Positions 42,799 to 52,222 are shown, numbered from the stretch's first letter. The stretch is 64,000 bases of DNA from Vicinamibacterales bacterium (GCA_025456345.1 JALOKU010000002.1:1-64000); one strand, 5' to 3'. Translations and numbers: made by a program. The notes: generated by a model not told the origin, from the sequence alone.

Positions 42799-44649
42799 AT
42801 GAGCGAGGAGTCCGGCCCTCGTGCCGGGTACACGCGCCGGCTGGCGGAACGGCGTGCCGAGGCTGCCCGCGCGGCGCGTCTCGACCGCTGGATCTCGCAC
42901 GCGCGCCTCGCGGCCGTCGTCGCCGCGTCGGCACTGGCCTGGCTGGCGTGGGGCCGGCATCTGGTGTCGCCCTGGTGGGTCGCGTTCCCGGCCGCGGGCT
43001 TCTTCGCGCTGGTCATCGTGCACGGGCGCGTCGTCGCGTCGCGGCGGCGGGCCGAGCGGTCCGCCGGCTTCTTCGACCTGGGCCTGGCGCGCCTGGATCA
43101 CCGGTGGGCAGGAAGAGGCGAGGCCGGCGAACGCTTCCTCGATCACGCACACCTGTACGGCGCCGACCTCGATCTGTTCGGGCGCGGTTCGCTGTTCGAA
43201 CTGCTCTGCACGGCGCGGACCCAGGCGGGCGAAGACACCCTGGCGGCCTGGCTGCTTGGGCCCGCCGCGCCGGGCGTCGTGCGCGCGCGGCAGGACGCGG
43301 TGCGCGAGCTGCGGGCCAGGGTGGACCTGCGCGAGGAGCTGGCGCTGCTCGGCTCCGACGTGCGCGCCGGCGTCCACGCCGGGTCGCTGGCGGCCTGGGG
43401 CACCGCCTCGCCGGTGCTCCGGTCACGGCTCATCCCGGTCGCCGCCGGGCTGCTGGCCGTCGCCGGCGTCGTGTCACTGGCACTGTGGTGGGCCGGTGCC
43501 GTGTCGCCCGTCGCGGTGGCCGTCGCCATCGCCGCCGACCTCGCGTTCGCGCTGCCGCTCCGATCGCGGGTCCGGCATGTCATCGGCGCGGCTGGCGCGG
43601 CGACTCACGAGCTGGCCGTGCTGTCGCACGTGCTGTCCCGCCTCGAGCGGGAGCCGTTCTCCAGCCCGCGCCTGATCGCGCTGCGCACGATGCTCGCCTC
43701 GGATGGCGTACCGCCGTCGCGGCGCATCGCAACACTCCGGCGGCTGATCGACCTGCTCGACGCGCGCCGCAACCAGATCTTCTTGCCGTTCGCCTGCCTG
43801 CTGCTGTGGGGCACGCAGCTGGCGCATGCCATCGAGTCGTGGCGCGCGGCGGCGGGTCCTGCCGTGCCGCGCTGGCTGGCGGTGGTCGGGGAGTTCGAGG
43901 CCCTCGCCGCGCTGGCCGGCTACGCCTGGGAGCACCCCGAGGACCCGTTCCCGGAAATCGTCGAGATCACCGGGGGGCCGCGCTTCGACGCCGATGGGCT
44001 GGGCCATCCCCTCATTCCCCGGGCGACGTGCGTGCCGAACGACGTCCGTCTCGGCGGCGCGCATCCGCACGCGCTGGTGGTCAGCGGCTCCAACATGTCC
44101 GGGAAGAGCACGCTGCTGCGGACCGTCGGCGTCAACACGGTGCTGGCGCTCGCCGGCGCGCCGGTGCGGGCGCGCCGGCTGACGCTGACGCCCCTCTCCG
44201 TCGGCGCGACGCTCCGCATCCAGGACTCGCTGCAGTCGGGCACGTCCCGCTTCTACGCGGAGATCAGGCGGCTGCGCGCGATCCTGGATCTCACGCAGGG
44301 ATCGTTGCCGCTGCTGTTCCTCCTCGACGAAATGCTCAACGGCACCAACTCGCACGACCGGCGCGCCGGCGCCGAGGCGGTGCTCGGCTGGCTCATCGAC
44401 CACGGCGCCATCGGACTCGTGACCACGCACGACCTCGCCCTTTCGGAGATTGCCGATGCGCTCGCGCCGCGCGCCGCGAACGTGCATTTCGAGGACCACC
44501 TCGAGGACGGCCGCATGCGGTTCGACTACCTGTGCCGGGCGGGCATCATGACCAGGAGCAACGCGCTGGCGCTGATGCGGGCCGTCGGGCTCGATGTGGG
44601 GCCCCGCAGCGTGGCGGGTCCGGCCAGCGAGCTTAGCGGGCGTAGCTGA
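42799..44649 (+). CDS. Membrane-associated MutS-like ATPase
   Basis: 616 residues. Hydrophobic segments near 36-75 and 208-255 flank a MutS lever-like middle region; the C-terminal third (about 400-600) is a MutS domain V ATPase: Walker A SGSNMSGKST, Walker B LLFLLDEMLNGTNSHDR, and VTTHDLALSEI. The mismatch-reading N-terminal domain is absent, so it is not a mismatch-repair MutS. Proteins of this layout are known in several phyla, with no established function. Its end overlaps the convergent sugar dehydrogenase by 17 bp. Confidence 0.8.
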   Translation: MSEESGPRAGYTRRLAERRAEAARAARLDRWISHARLAAVVAASALAWLAWGRHLVSPWWVAFPAAGFFALVIVHGRVVASRRRAERSAGFFDLGLARLDHRWAGRGEAGERFLDHAHLYGADLDLFGRGSLFELLCTARTQAGEDTLAAWLLGPAAPGVVRARQDAVRELRARVDLREELALLGSDVRAGVHAGSLAAWGTASPVLRSRLIPVAAGLLAVAGVVSLALWWAGAVSPVAVAVAIAADLAFALPLRSRVRHVIGAAGAATHELAVLSHVLSRLEREPFSSPRLIALRTMLASDGVPPSRRIATLRRLIDLLDARRNQIFLPFACLLLWGTQLAHAIESWRAAAGPAVPRWLAVVGEFEALAALAGYAWEHPEDPFPEIVEITGGPRFDADGLGHPLIPRATCVPNDVRLGGAHPHALVVSGSNMSGKSTLLRTVGVNTVLALAGAPVRARRLTLTPLSVGATLRIQDSLQSGTSRFYAEIRRLRAILDLTQGSLPLLFLLDEMLNGTNSHDRRAGAEAVLGWLIDHGAIGLVTTHDLALSEIADALAPRAANVHFEDHLEDGRMRFDYLCRAGIMTRSNALALMRAVGLDVGPRSVAGPASELSGRS

Positions 44650-45769
44650 TCCGGTAGATCGCGCCCGCGAGGTCGTCGGACACGAGCAGGGCCCCGTCGG
44701 GCATGACGAGGACATCGACGGGACGCCCCCACGGCTTGCGGCCCTGCAGCCAGCCCTCGACGAACGGCTCGTAGCCGGTGACGCGGTCGCCGGAGAGCGT
44801 GACCTTCATCACGCGGTAGCCGATCGGCGCGCGGCGATTCCACGATCCGTGCTCGGCAATCAGAATCTGGTTGCGGAACGCGGCGGGGAACATCGATCCG
44901 GTGTAGAAACGCATGCCGAGCGCGGCGACGTGCGGCCCGAGCGCCCGGGCCGGCGGGGTGAACTCCGGGCACGGGCGTTTCAGGCCGAACTCGGGGTCGG
45001 CTATCGTGCCGCCGTGGCAGTACGGAAACCCGAAATGCCGCCCCTTCGCGGGGGCGACGTTCAACTCGTCCGGCGGCAGGTCGTCGCCCAGCATGTCCCG
45101 CCCGTTGTCGGTGAACCAGAGCGCTTTGGTCACCGGATGCCAATCGAAGCCCACGGTATTGCGGACACCGCTGGCGAAGACCTCCAGTCCCGAGCCGTCG
45201 GGCCTGATCCGGGTGATGGAGGCGTACCGCGCGTCGGCGCGCTCGCAGACGTTGCAGGGGGCCCCGACCGGCACGTAAAGCCAGCCGTCCGGGCCGAACG
45301 CGATGAACTTCCATCCGTGGTGGCGGTCCCGCGGAAAGGCGTCGGTGACCACCACCGGGGCCGGCGGCTTCTCCAGCGCCGTCTCGATGTGGTCGAACCT
45401 GAGGATGCGCGACACCTCGGCGACAAACAGCGAGCCGTCGCGCACCGCCACGCCGTTCGGCATCTCCAGGCCGGTGGCGATCGTGAACACCCTGTCGGCC
45501 TTCTGGTCCTTGTTGGCATCGACGACCGCGTACACAACTCCGGCGGTGCGGGTGCCGACAAACAGCGTGCCTGCGGGGCCCAGCGTCATCGAGCGGGCGT
45601 TGGGCACGTTGTCGGCATAGACGCTGATCGAAAAGCCTGGCGGCAGCGTGAGCGTCGGCAGCGCGAGCCGCGAAGGCGAGGGTGACTGGGCGGTGACCAC
45701 CGCCGCGATCCCGCAGGCGGCCGCGACCGCGAAACCGGCGGCAGCGCGCCCTCGCATGACTGATGGCAT
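44633..45769 (-). CDS. Sorbosone-dehydrogenase-like (PQQ-type beta-propeller) protein
   Basis: 378 residues from ATG 45769, with GGAGG seven bases upstream. Signal peptide about 1-27. Beta-propeller with LPPGFSISVYADNVPNARSM, HHGWKFIAFGPDGWLYVPVG, ERADARYASITRI, DDLPPDELN, YCHGGTIADPEFG and a GRPVDVLVMPDGALLVSDD end, typical of the L-sorbosone dehydrogenase family. It probably oxidises sugars in the periplasm with a quinone cofactor. A CNVC pair near residue 175 may form a disulfide or bind heme-like partners. Substrate not determined. Confidence 0.82.
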   Translation of the reverse strand: MPSVMRGRAAAGFAVAAACGIAAVVTAQSPSPSRLALPTLTLPPGFSISVYADNVPNARSMTLGPAGTLFVGTRTAGVVYAVVDANKDQKADRVFTIATGLEMPNGVAVRDGSLFVAEVSRILRFDHIETALEKPPAPVVVTDAFPRDRHHGWKFIAFGPDGWLYVPVGAPCNVCERADARYASITRIRPDGSGLEVFASGVRNTVGFDWHPVTKALWFTDNGRDMLGDDLPPDELNVAPAKGRHFGFPYCHGGTIADPEFGLKRPCPEFTPPARALGPHVAALGMRFYTGSMFPAAFRNQILIAEHGSWNRRAPIGYRVMKVTLSGDRVTGYEPFVEGWLQGRKPWGRPVDVLVMPDGALLVSDDLAGAIYRISYAR

Positions 45770-45992
45770 CGTGCGTCCTCCAATGTATGCGACCATCATA
45801 CCCGGCTCCGGCCCCGCGGCGGGGCGGGCGGAGAATTCAGGTGCGTTGCCGCCGCAAGCGGGTGTAGAAGACCCCATGGGGCAGGCCGCGCTCAGCGCCT
45901 CAACGGGCCGGCTGCTCTCCCTGTGCGCGGCGGCCCGTTCACCCCGCGCAAACGGGCCGTGACGCTGTTTTCTGTTGCCGGTCGAGGTCATC

Positions 45993-47681
45993 ATGAATCA
46001 CAAGTGCCGCTGGACATCGCTGCTCGGGATGCTGTTGCTGGGGGGTGCCGTCGTGGTGGGAATGCCGGAACAGTCGTGGCCGGATGTGGCCGCGCTGCAG
46101 CGGATGACGGCGCGGTTCGCGCCGGTGGACATCGGCGCGGACCTCTCCGCGCTTCCTGCCGGCGAGCGCCGCGCGCTGGCGAAGCTTGTCGAGGCCGGGC
46201 GCGTCATGGACGCGCTCTTCCTCCGCCAGGCGTGGGGCGGCAACGGCGCGGTCCTCTTCGACCTGTTGTCCGATGCGTCGCCGATCGGCCGGGCGAGGCT
46301 GCACGAATTCCTGATCAACAAGGGCCCGTGGGCGTCGCTGGACCACAACGCGCCGTTCATCCCCGGCGTGCCGGCGAAGCCCGAGGGCGCGAACTTCTAC
46401 CCGGCCGGCGCCGCGAAGGCCGAGGTCGAGGCCTGGCTGACGACCCTGCCGGAGACCGAGCGCCTGCAGGCCACGGGGTTCTTCACCACGATCCGACGCG
46501 GTCTCGACGGCCGCTTCCAGATCGTGCCGTACAGCGTCGAGTACCAGGGTGAGCTGGCGCGGGCGGCGGACCTGCTCCGCGAGGCGGCGGCCCTGACCGC
46601 CGAGCCGACCCTGAAGCGCTTCCTCACGTCGCGGGCGGACGCGTTCCTGTCGAACGACTACTACGCCAGCGACGTGGCGTGGATGGAGCTGGACTCGGCG
46701 ATCGAGCCGACCATCGGCCCGTACGAGGTGTACGAGGACGAGTGGTTCAACTACAAGGCCGCCTTCGAGGCGTTCATCACGGTGCGCGACGCCGCCGAGT
46801 CGGCGAAGCTCGCGAAGTTCAGCGCCGGCCTGCAGGACATCGAGAACCATCTCCCGATTCCCGAGGCGCTCCGCAACCCGAGCCTCGGCGCGATGGCGCC
46901 CATCCGCGTCGTCAACGTCGTCCTGGCAGCGGGCGACGGAAACCGCGGCGTGCAGACCGCGGCGTTCAACCTGCCGAACGACGAGCGCGTCATCCGCGAA
47001 AAGGGATCGAAGCGGGTGATGCTCAAGAACATGCAGGACGCGAAGTTCCAGCAGGTGCTCGTCCCGATTTCACAGGTCGTGCTGGCGCCGGCGGACCAGC
47101 CGCGGCTGTCCTTTGACGCCTTCTTCACCCACATCCTGATGCACGAGCTGATGCACGGCCTCGGGCCGCACGGCATCACGGTGGCGGGCCGGCAGACCAC
47201 CGTGCGGCAGGAGATGAAGGAGCTCTACAGCGCCCTCGAGGAGGCCAAGGCCGACATCTCCGGCCTCTGGGCGCTGCAATACCTCGTGGACAAGCGCGTG
47301 CTCGACGCGTCGATGGAGCGGACGATGTACACGACGTTCCTGGCGTCGGCGTTCCGCTCGATCCGGTTCGGGGTGAACGAGGCCCACGGGCGGGGCATCG
47401 CCGTCCAGCTGAACGCGCTCCTCGATGCCGGCGCGTTCACGGTGGCCGCCGGCGGCACGTTCGCGGTCGATGCGGCCAAGATCAAGCCCGCCGTCGAGGC
47501 GCTCACGCGAGACATCCTGCTGCTGCAGGCGCGCGGCGACTACGCGGCGGCGAAGAAGATGATCGACGCGCTCGCGGTGGTGAGGCCCGAGGTGCAGCGC
47601 GCTCTCGACAGGCTCGGCCACGTGCCGGTCGACATCGAGCCGCGGTTTGTCACCGCGGCCCAGCTCGCGAAGGAGCGGTAG
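45993..47681 (+). CDS. M49-like (dipeptidyl peptidase III-related) metallopeptidase
   Basis: 562 residues from ATG 45993 with GAGGT upstream; N-terminal signal or anchor about 5-25. The zinc site is HELMHGLGPHGI, followed by EEAKADISGLWAL, which supplies the Glu ligand. Classical DPP III has the longer HELLGH; the HExxH-GxGPH form occurs in a bacterial/plant branch related to DPP III. It would release dipeptides or act on small substrates outside the cytoplasm. It is divergent from the sorbosone-dehydrogenase-like gene, with a 223-bp gap in which no promoter was obvious. Confidence 0.75.
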   Translation: MNHKCRWTSLLGMLLLGGAVVVGMPEQSWPDVAALQRMTARFAPVDIGADLSALPAGERRALAKLVEAGRVMDALFLRQAWGGNGAVLFDLLSDASPIGRARLHEFLINKGPWASLDHNAPFIPGVPAKPEGANFYPAGAAKAEVEAWLTTLPETERLQATGFFTTIRRGLDGRFQIVPYSVEYQGELARAADLLREAAALTAEPTLKRFLTSRADAFLSNDYYASDVAWMELDSAIEPTIGPYEVYEDEWFNYKAAFEAFITVRDAAESAKLAKFSAGLQDIENHLPIPEALRNPSLGAMAPIRVVNVVLAAGDGNRGVQTAAFNLPNDERVIREKGSKRVMLKNMQDAKFQQVLVPISQVVLAPADQPRLSFDAFFTHILMHELMHGLGPHGITVAGRQTTVRQEMKELYSALEEAKADISGLWALQYLVDKRVLDASMERTMYTTFLASAFRSIRFGVNEAHGRGIAVQLNALLDAGAFTVAAGGTFAVDAAKIKPAVEALTRDILLLQARGDYAAAKKMIDALAVVRPEVQRALDRLGHVPVDIEPRFVTAAQLAKER

Positions 47682-47716
47682 ACCGGCGCCGACTGGCGTC
47701 GCCCCAGCGCCGGAAT

Positions 47717-47732
47717 GGAGCCCGCAGGCTCC
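47717..47732. other. Short hairpin between converging genes
   Basis: GGAGCC, loop CGCA, GGCTCC. It lies 35 bp after the M49-like stop in a gap shared with the convergent fmdB-like gene; possibly a weak terminator. Confidence 0.35.
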
Positions 47733-47805
47733 CCTGGCCTGAGCGACGTCGAAGGCAGCCTGCGCGAGCCGGGGCGAACGTCGTCAACCGACGAGAGCCC
47801 TGGGG

Positions 47806-48039
47806 CTAGTTGGCGCCCATGCCGCAGCCGCCGGGCGCGCCGGCATGCGGGCACCCGCCGCAGGCATGGCCGGCCGGCGCAGGCGAGGGCCTCGAGGCCG
47901 CGGCGCCGACGGCAAAGGCGGACAGCTGCTTCTCGACGCGCTCGCCCCGGCACGCGGGGCACACCGGCGTCACGCCTTCGCGCATGAGAACCTCGAAGCG
48001 CCTTCCGCAGTCGGCGCACGTGTACTCGAAGAGCGGCAT
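47806..48039 (-). CDS. FmdB-type zinc ribbon protein
   Basis: 77 residues. It starts MPLFEYTCADCGRRFEVLM and has CPAC further on: a CxxC...CxxC zinc ribbon of the FmdB family (putative regulators). The C-terminal tail is unusually Cys/Gly-rich (HACGGCPHAGAPGGCGMG), possibly a second metal site. It is divergent from metG, 73 bp apart. Confidence 0.88.
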   Translation of the reverse strand: MPLFEYTCADCGRRFEVLMREGVTPVCPACRGERVEKQLSAFAVGAAASRPSPAPAGHACGGCPHAGAPGGCGMGAN

Positions 48040-48112
48040 CCCAACAGTATACCGCAGGGCCCCGGGGCCGTCCGGCCCCTAACCTGATACGATTACCGGA
48101 CACGGTTTCGCC

Positions 48113-49639
48113 ATGTCCAAATTCTTCATCACGACCGCCATCGACTACGTGAACAGCCGCCCGCACCTCGGGACGGCCTACGAGAAGATCACCGCCGACG
48201 TCATCGCCCGCTACATGCGCCTCGCGGGCGTGCCCACGCACTTCCTGATGGGCAACGACGAGCACTCCCTGAACGTGTTCCGGCGGGCGACGGAGCAGGG
48301 CCTCGACCCGAAGGCGTACTGCGATCAGATGGAGCGGGAGTTCCGCGAGGTCTGGCAGCGGCTCGACGTGTCGTTCGACGACTTCATCCGGACCACGGAG
48401 GAGCGCCATCGCGTCGGTGTGACCGCGCTTGTCGAGCGCATCCGGGCCGCCGGCGACATCTACGAGGGGCACTACGAAGGCTGGTACTGCAATTCCTGTG
48501 AGGCCTTCAAGCAGGAGAAGGACCTCGTCGACGGCCTCTGCCCGGTGCATCGCACGAAGCCCGACTGGATCACGGAGAAGAACCATTTCTTTCGCCTCTC
48601 GAAGTACCAGCAGCCGCTCCTCGACCACTACGCGCAGCATCCCGCGTTCCTGCAGCCCGACGTCCGGCGCAACGAGATCCTCAACGTCATCCAGGGCGGT
48701 CTCGACGACATCTCCATCAGCCGCGCCGGGCAGGCCTGGGGCATTCCGCTGCCGTTCGATGCGCAGAGCGTGGTGTACGTCTGGTTCGACGCGCTCATCA
48801 ACTACATCTCGGCGCTCGGCTTCGGGGCGGGAGACGAGGCGTTCGACCGGTGGTGGCCGGCCTCGCTGCACGTGATTGGGAAAGACATCACGCGATTCCA
48901 TTGCGTCATCTGGCCCGCGATGCTCATGAGCGCGGGGCTCGACCTGCCCGAGCGCGTGTTCGGCCACGGGTTCGTGTACTTCAAGGGCGAGAAGATGAGC
49001 AAGTCGCTCGGCACGATCGTCGACCCGCTGGACGCGGCGTCGAAGTTCGGTCCGGATCCGCTGCGGCTCTTTCTTCTCCGCGAGTTCGCGTACGGGCAGG
49101 ACGGCGACTTCTCGTGGGAGCGCTTCGAGGATCGCTACAACTCGGACCTCGCCAACAACCTCGGCAACCTCGTCAGCCGCATCGCGACGATGGCCGAGAA
49201 GTACTGCGGGGGGAGGCTCCCCGTGCCGGCGGCGGAGCCCGGGCGTCTGGCGCATGTTGCCGCAGCGGCCGTCGCCTCGTATCGCGCCGCGATGGACGCC
49301 TTCGCGCTGCAGGACGCTATGGCCGCGGCCTACTCGCTCGTCGACGCCGCGAACCTGTTCATCACGGAGACCGAGCCCTGGAAGCTCGCGAAGGATGAGA
49401 CCAACGCCGCGCGCGTCGCGCAGATCCTCTACGAGGTGGCCGAGGCGCTGCGGATTGCGGCGATACTGCTCCTGCCTGCCATGCCCGCCTCTGCGGCGGA
49501 GATCCTCCGCCGCGTCGGCGCCCCGAAGCCCGGCGCCGGCCATCGCCTCGGCGATGCGGTGTGGAATGCGGCCGGCGGCCGCGTCACGCTCAAGGCCGAC
49601 GCCATGTGGCCGCGCATCGGGGAAGCGAAGAAGAAGTAG
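48113..49639 (+). CDS. metG: Methionine--tRNA ligase
   Basis: 508 residues. Class I synthetase with the HIGH-type motif in NSRPHLGTAYEK and KMSKS in GEKMSKSLGTI. The zinc-knuckle region CNSCEAFKQEKDLVDGLCPVH is present. It lacks the C-terminal tRNA-binding extension found in E. coli MetG. The end is KKK then TAG, followed by a heptamer array. Monocistronic. Confidence 0.97.
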   Translation: MSKFFITTAIDYVNSRPHLGTAYEKITADVIARYMRLAGVPTHFLMGNDEHSLNVFRRATEQGLDPKAYCDQMEREFREVWQRLDVSFDDFIRTTEERHRVGVTALVERIRAAGDIYEGHYEGWYCNSCEAFKQEKDLVDGLCPVHRTKPDWITEKNHFFRLSKYQQPLLDHYAQHPAFLQPDVRRNEILNVIQGGLDDISISRAGQAWGIPLPFDAQSVVYVWFDALINYISALGFGAGDEAFDRWWPASLHVIGKDITRFHCVIWPAMLMSAGLDLPERVFGHGFVYFKGEKMSKSLGTIVDPLDAASKFGPDPLRLFLLREFAYGQDGDFSWERFEDRYNSDLANNLGNLVSRIATMAEKYCGGRLPVPAAEPGRLAHVAAAAVASYRAAMDAFALQDAMAAAYSLVDAANLFITETEPWKLAKDETNAARVAQILYEVAEALRIAAILLLPAMPASAAEILRRVGAPKPGAGHRLGDAVWNAAGGRVTLKADAMWPRIGEAKKK

Positions 49640-49646
49640 GAAGAAG

Positions 49647-49688
49647 TAGTCAGTAGCCAGTAGTCAGTAGAAGACAGAAGACAGAAGG
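49647..49688 (+). repeat. Heptamer arrays at metG 3' end
   Basis: TAGTCAG, TAGCCAG, TAGTCAG, TAGAAGA, CAGAAGA, CAGAAGG: a TAGTCAG-type array that runs in the same 7-bp register into an AGAAGAC-type array. It starts seven bases after the metG TAG, the gap itself reading GAAGAAG. Confidence 0.9.
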
Positions 49689-49731
49689 TCGAGACTCCAT
49701 GTTGCACGATGCGGTGGCATCTCGTCCTAAT

Positions 49732-49775
49732 CGAATCCCGAATCCCGAATCCCGAGTCTGACTAGCCCCTAGCTC
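49732..49775. repeat. Heptamer arrays at epimerase 3' end
   Basis: CGAATCC three times plus CGAGTCT (49732-49759), then two CTAGCCC-type units (49762-49775) that contain the epimerase stop and its last codons. In gene orientation the tail GARG-stop is encoded by the repeat. Confidence 0.85.
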
Positions 49776-50907
49776 CCAACTTCACCGCGCCGATTCCCGG
49801 CCTGTTCGGGATCACCACCTTGCCGTCGATGACCTTCGTGCCGTCGAAGACGTCGTTCGAGATGAGCAGCGCGCCGTCGAGGTCGGCCCAGTCGACCATC
49901 GGCGAGAGGTGCGAGGCGGCCGAGATGCCGCACGAGGTCTCGGTCATGCAGCCGAGCATCACCTTCATGCCCAGCCCGCGCGCCAGCTGCAGCATCTTCT
50001 GCGCCTCGCGCATGCCGGTGGACTTCATGAGCTTGATGTTGACGCCCGTGTACACGCCGAGGGCCTTGCGCACGTCGGGCAGGCGCTGCACGCCTTCGTC
50101 GCCGATGACCGGCAGCGGGCTGCGTTCGGTGATCCAGGCGAGGTCGTCCACGCGCTCCTTTGGCAGGGGCTGTTCGACGTACAGGAACCCGCGCTCTTTC
50201 AGCCAGCCGATCATGTCGAGGGCCTGCTGGCGATCGGTCCAGCCCTGATTCGCGTCGCCGCTCATCGGCCGATCGGTGACCGAGCGGATGGCCTCGACCA
50301 TCGCCTTGTCGGTGTCCCGGCCCAGCTTGATCTTCAGCACCTTGAACTCGGCGGCTTCGCGCGTCTTCTGTCTCACCACCTCCGGCGTGTCGATGCCGAT
50401 CGTGAACGTGGTCACCGGCGCCAGCTTCGGGTCGTAGCCCCAGATGTTGTACCAGGGCTGCTTCACGAGCTTGCCGACCAGATCGTGCAGGGCGATGTCC
50501 ACCGACGCCTTCGCGGCCGGGTTGCCGGGCGCCAGGCCGTCGATCGTCTCGAGGATCGACTCGAGTTCGAACGGGTTCGCGAAGCGGCTGAGGTCCACCT
50601 TTGAGAGGAACGCGGTTGCCGTGTCGTGCGACTCGCCGAGGTAGGGCGGCATCGACGCTTCGCCGTAGCCGACGATGCCGTCGTACTCGATTTCGGTGAG
50701 CACCACCGGCGTCGTGGTCCGCGAATTCACGGCGACGGTGAAGACGTGCTTCAGCTGCAGGGTGTACGGCCGGAACGTCAGCCTCATCCGGGGCGTGCCG
50801 CCCGCGGTCTTCACTCCGGGCGATTGCCTCCACGCCCCCGCGGGCGCCAGTAGCGCGCCCGAGGCCAGCAGGTTTCCCCGTATCCACTCACGACGTGACT
50901 GTGCCAT
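49762..50907 (-). CDS. Dipeptide epimerase (enolase superfamily), Tat-exported
   Basis: 381 residues. The N-terminus SRREWIRGNLLASGALLAPA is a twin-arginine signal, so a folded, metal-loaded enzyme is exported. The muconate-cycloisomerase-type barrel has the KxK base (VLKIKLG), metal ligands in SGDANQGW, YVEQPL and VIGDEGV, and the second-lysine NIKLMKS. Relatives epimerise L-Ala-D/L-Glu and other dipeptides from peptidoglycan; the exact dipeptide is unknown. The last four residues derive from heptamer repeats. Confidence 0.85.
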   Translation of the reverse strand: MAQSRREWIRGNLLASGALLAPAGAWRQSPGVKTAGGTPRMRLTFRPYTLQLKHVFTVAVNSRTTTPVVLTEIEYDGIVGYGEASMPPYLGESHDTATAFLSKVDLSRFANPFELESILETIDGLAPGNPAAKASVDIALHDLVGKLVKQPWYNIWGYDPKLAPVTTFTIGIDTPEVVRQKTREAAEFKVLKIKLGRDTDKAMVEAIRSVTDRPMSGDANQGWTDRQQALDMIGWLKERGFLYVEQPLPKERVDDLAWITERSPLPVIGDEGVQRLPDVRKALGVYTGVNIKLMKSTGMREAQKMLQLARGLGMKVMLGCMTETSCGISAASHLSPMVDWADLDGALLISNDVFDGTKVIDGKVVIPNRPGIGAVKLGARG

Positions 50908-50944
50908 CGCCGGCTCCTTCCGTCTCCGGACATTTTAGTGCGAT

Positions 50945-50989
50945 GGGGTCAGCCACGCCTACTGCGACCTCACATCGGTGTCTGACCCC
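50945..50989. repeat. GGGGTCAG inverted repeat
   Basis: GGGGTCAG (50945-50952) and CTGACCCC (50982-50989) form an 8-bp inverted repeat with a 29-base loop. They occupy most of the 97-bp gap between the epimerase start and the next gene's stop. The form resembles intergenic palindromes of REP type; a terminator is also possible. Confidence 0.5.
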
Positions 50990-51004
50990 GTTCCTGTCGT
51001 CGCG

Positions 51005-52210
51005 TCACGATCGCGGCAGCCGCCAGCTGTCGGCAATCGCAAGGGCCGCGCCGGCCAGAAAGGGCAGGTAGAGCAGCAGTCGGGTGGACGCGGTGAACCG
51101 TTCGGCCTGGCCATCCATCAACGGCGAACTCGCCAGGATGTTCGCGATGACGACGGGCACGGCGGCAGCGCGGAGCCACCGGCGTCCTGCCGCAGGCGGG
51201 GACTGGTCCGTGCCGGCGCACAGCCAGACGCCGCCGAAGGCCACGACGATGGTGTACGTCCAGATGCGGGCCGTGTCCCAGGCCAGGGCGTGCATCAGCA
51301 GGGGGGCAAGCGTGGCCGCGCCTGCAGCAAGTGCCCGTCGGAGGCGTGCCCCGGCCGGCGCCGCAGCCGCGGCGGCCAGCACGAGGACAACGGCCGATGG
51401 CACCATCAGCCGCAGCAGGTTCGGGTCCGACAGGTGACGCCAGAAGGCGTGCCGCTGCTCCCGCCAGGCCGCCATCGCGCCCGTCGTCAGCCACTCGGGC
51501 ACGAACAGGTTCATGTCGCCGCCGACGAACGGGAAGGCCGAGAGGCGGGCTTCGAGCTGGCCGCGCAGCACAGCCCGGTCGAGGAGGAACGTCTCCGAGA
51601 CCCAGAGGGCGAGGGCGGCGAGGACCGGCAGCGCGAGAGGCAGCAGCCCCGAGGGGCCGGAGCGCGGGCGCGGCCCCCGGCGCATGGCGGCGCCGAGGAG
51701 GACCAACGGGAGGCCGACCAGCACGAAACTCTCGTGGACCAGCACGCCGGCTGCGGCCATCGTGGCGGCGGGCCAGAGGCGGCCGCTGCGGGCCAGCCAT
51801 GCGGCGGCGAAGGCGGCAGACAGGAACAGGTGATCCAGGTAGCCCATGAAGTGGGCGGCCATCACCACGAACGGCGAGGTCGCGAAGACCGCCGCTGCCG
51901 CGAACGTCACCCCGGGATCGGCGGCGGAAGCGACCAGGCGCGAGGCGGTCCACAGGAGCAGCAGGACGAACGCCGCGAAGACCGTGAAGGCGACCATCGC
52001 CACGGCAGCTTCGGATTGGACGACAAGGCCCGTGTTCGACGCGAGCGAGAGCAGGCTGCCGGCGAAGCCGCGCTTGATGAGGCCGAAGCGGTAGTCGAGC
52101 AGCCAGTGGGCTTCGGCGAAGTCGTTGGGGAATCTAATGGCGCGGGCCATGGTGATGACCATGGCCCACGCGACCAGGCCGAGCCTGGCCCACTGCTCGA
52201 GTCTGCCCAT
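51005..52210 (-). CDS. Polytopic membrane protein, unknown
   Basis: 401 residues with about nine to ten hydrophobic segments. The early segment DFAEAHWLLDYRFGLIKRGF and LDHLFLSAAFAAAW, HESFVLVGLPL resemble uncharacterised membrane proteins that look like glycosyltransferase-C or EpsG-type folds; no catalytic motif is certain. It is 12 bp downstream of the twin-receiver regulator and probably cotranscribed, so it may respond to the same signal. Confidence 0.6.
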   Translation of the reverse strand: MGRLEQWARLGLVAWAMVITMARAIRFPNDFAEAHWLLDYRFGLIKRGFAGSLLSLASNTGLVVQSEAAVAMVAFTVFAAFVLLLLWTASRLVASAADPGVTFAAAAVFATSPFVVMAAHFMGYLDHLFLSAAFAAAWLARSGRLWPAATMAAAGVLVHESFVLVGLPLVLLGAAMRRGPRPRSGPSGLLPLALPVLAALALWVSETFLLDRAVLRGQLEARLSAFPFVGGDMNLFVPEWLTTGAMAAWREQRHAFWRHLSDPNLLRLMVPSAVVLVLAAAAAAPAGARLRRALAAGAATLAPLLMHALAWDTARIWTYTIVVAFGGVWLCAGTDQSPPAAGRRWLRAAAVPVVIANILASSPLMDGQAERFTASTRLLLYLPFLAGAALAIADSWRLPRS

Positions 52211-52222
52211 GGGCAGATGATT

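Noticed and set aside
47733-47765. GGCCTGAGCGACGTCGAAGG, which looks like a dispersed intergenic repeat seen in many bacteria
   Set aside because: Only one copy was seen in this window and no palindrome is formed, so it cannot be supported here.
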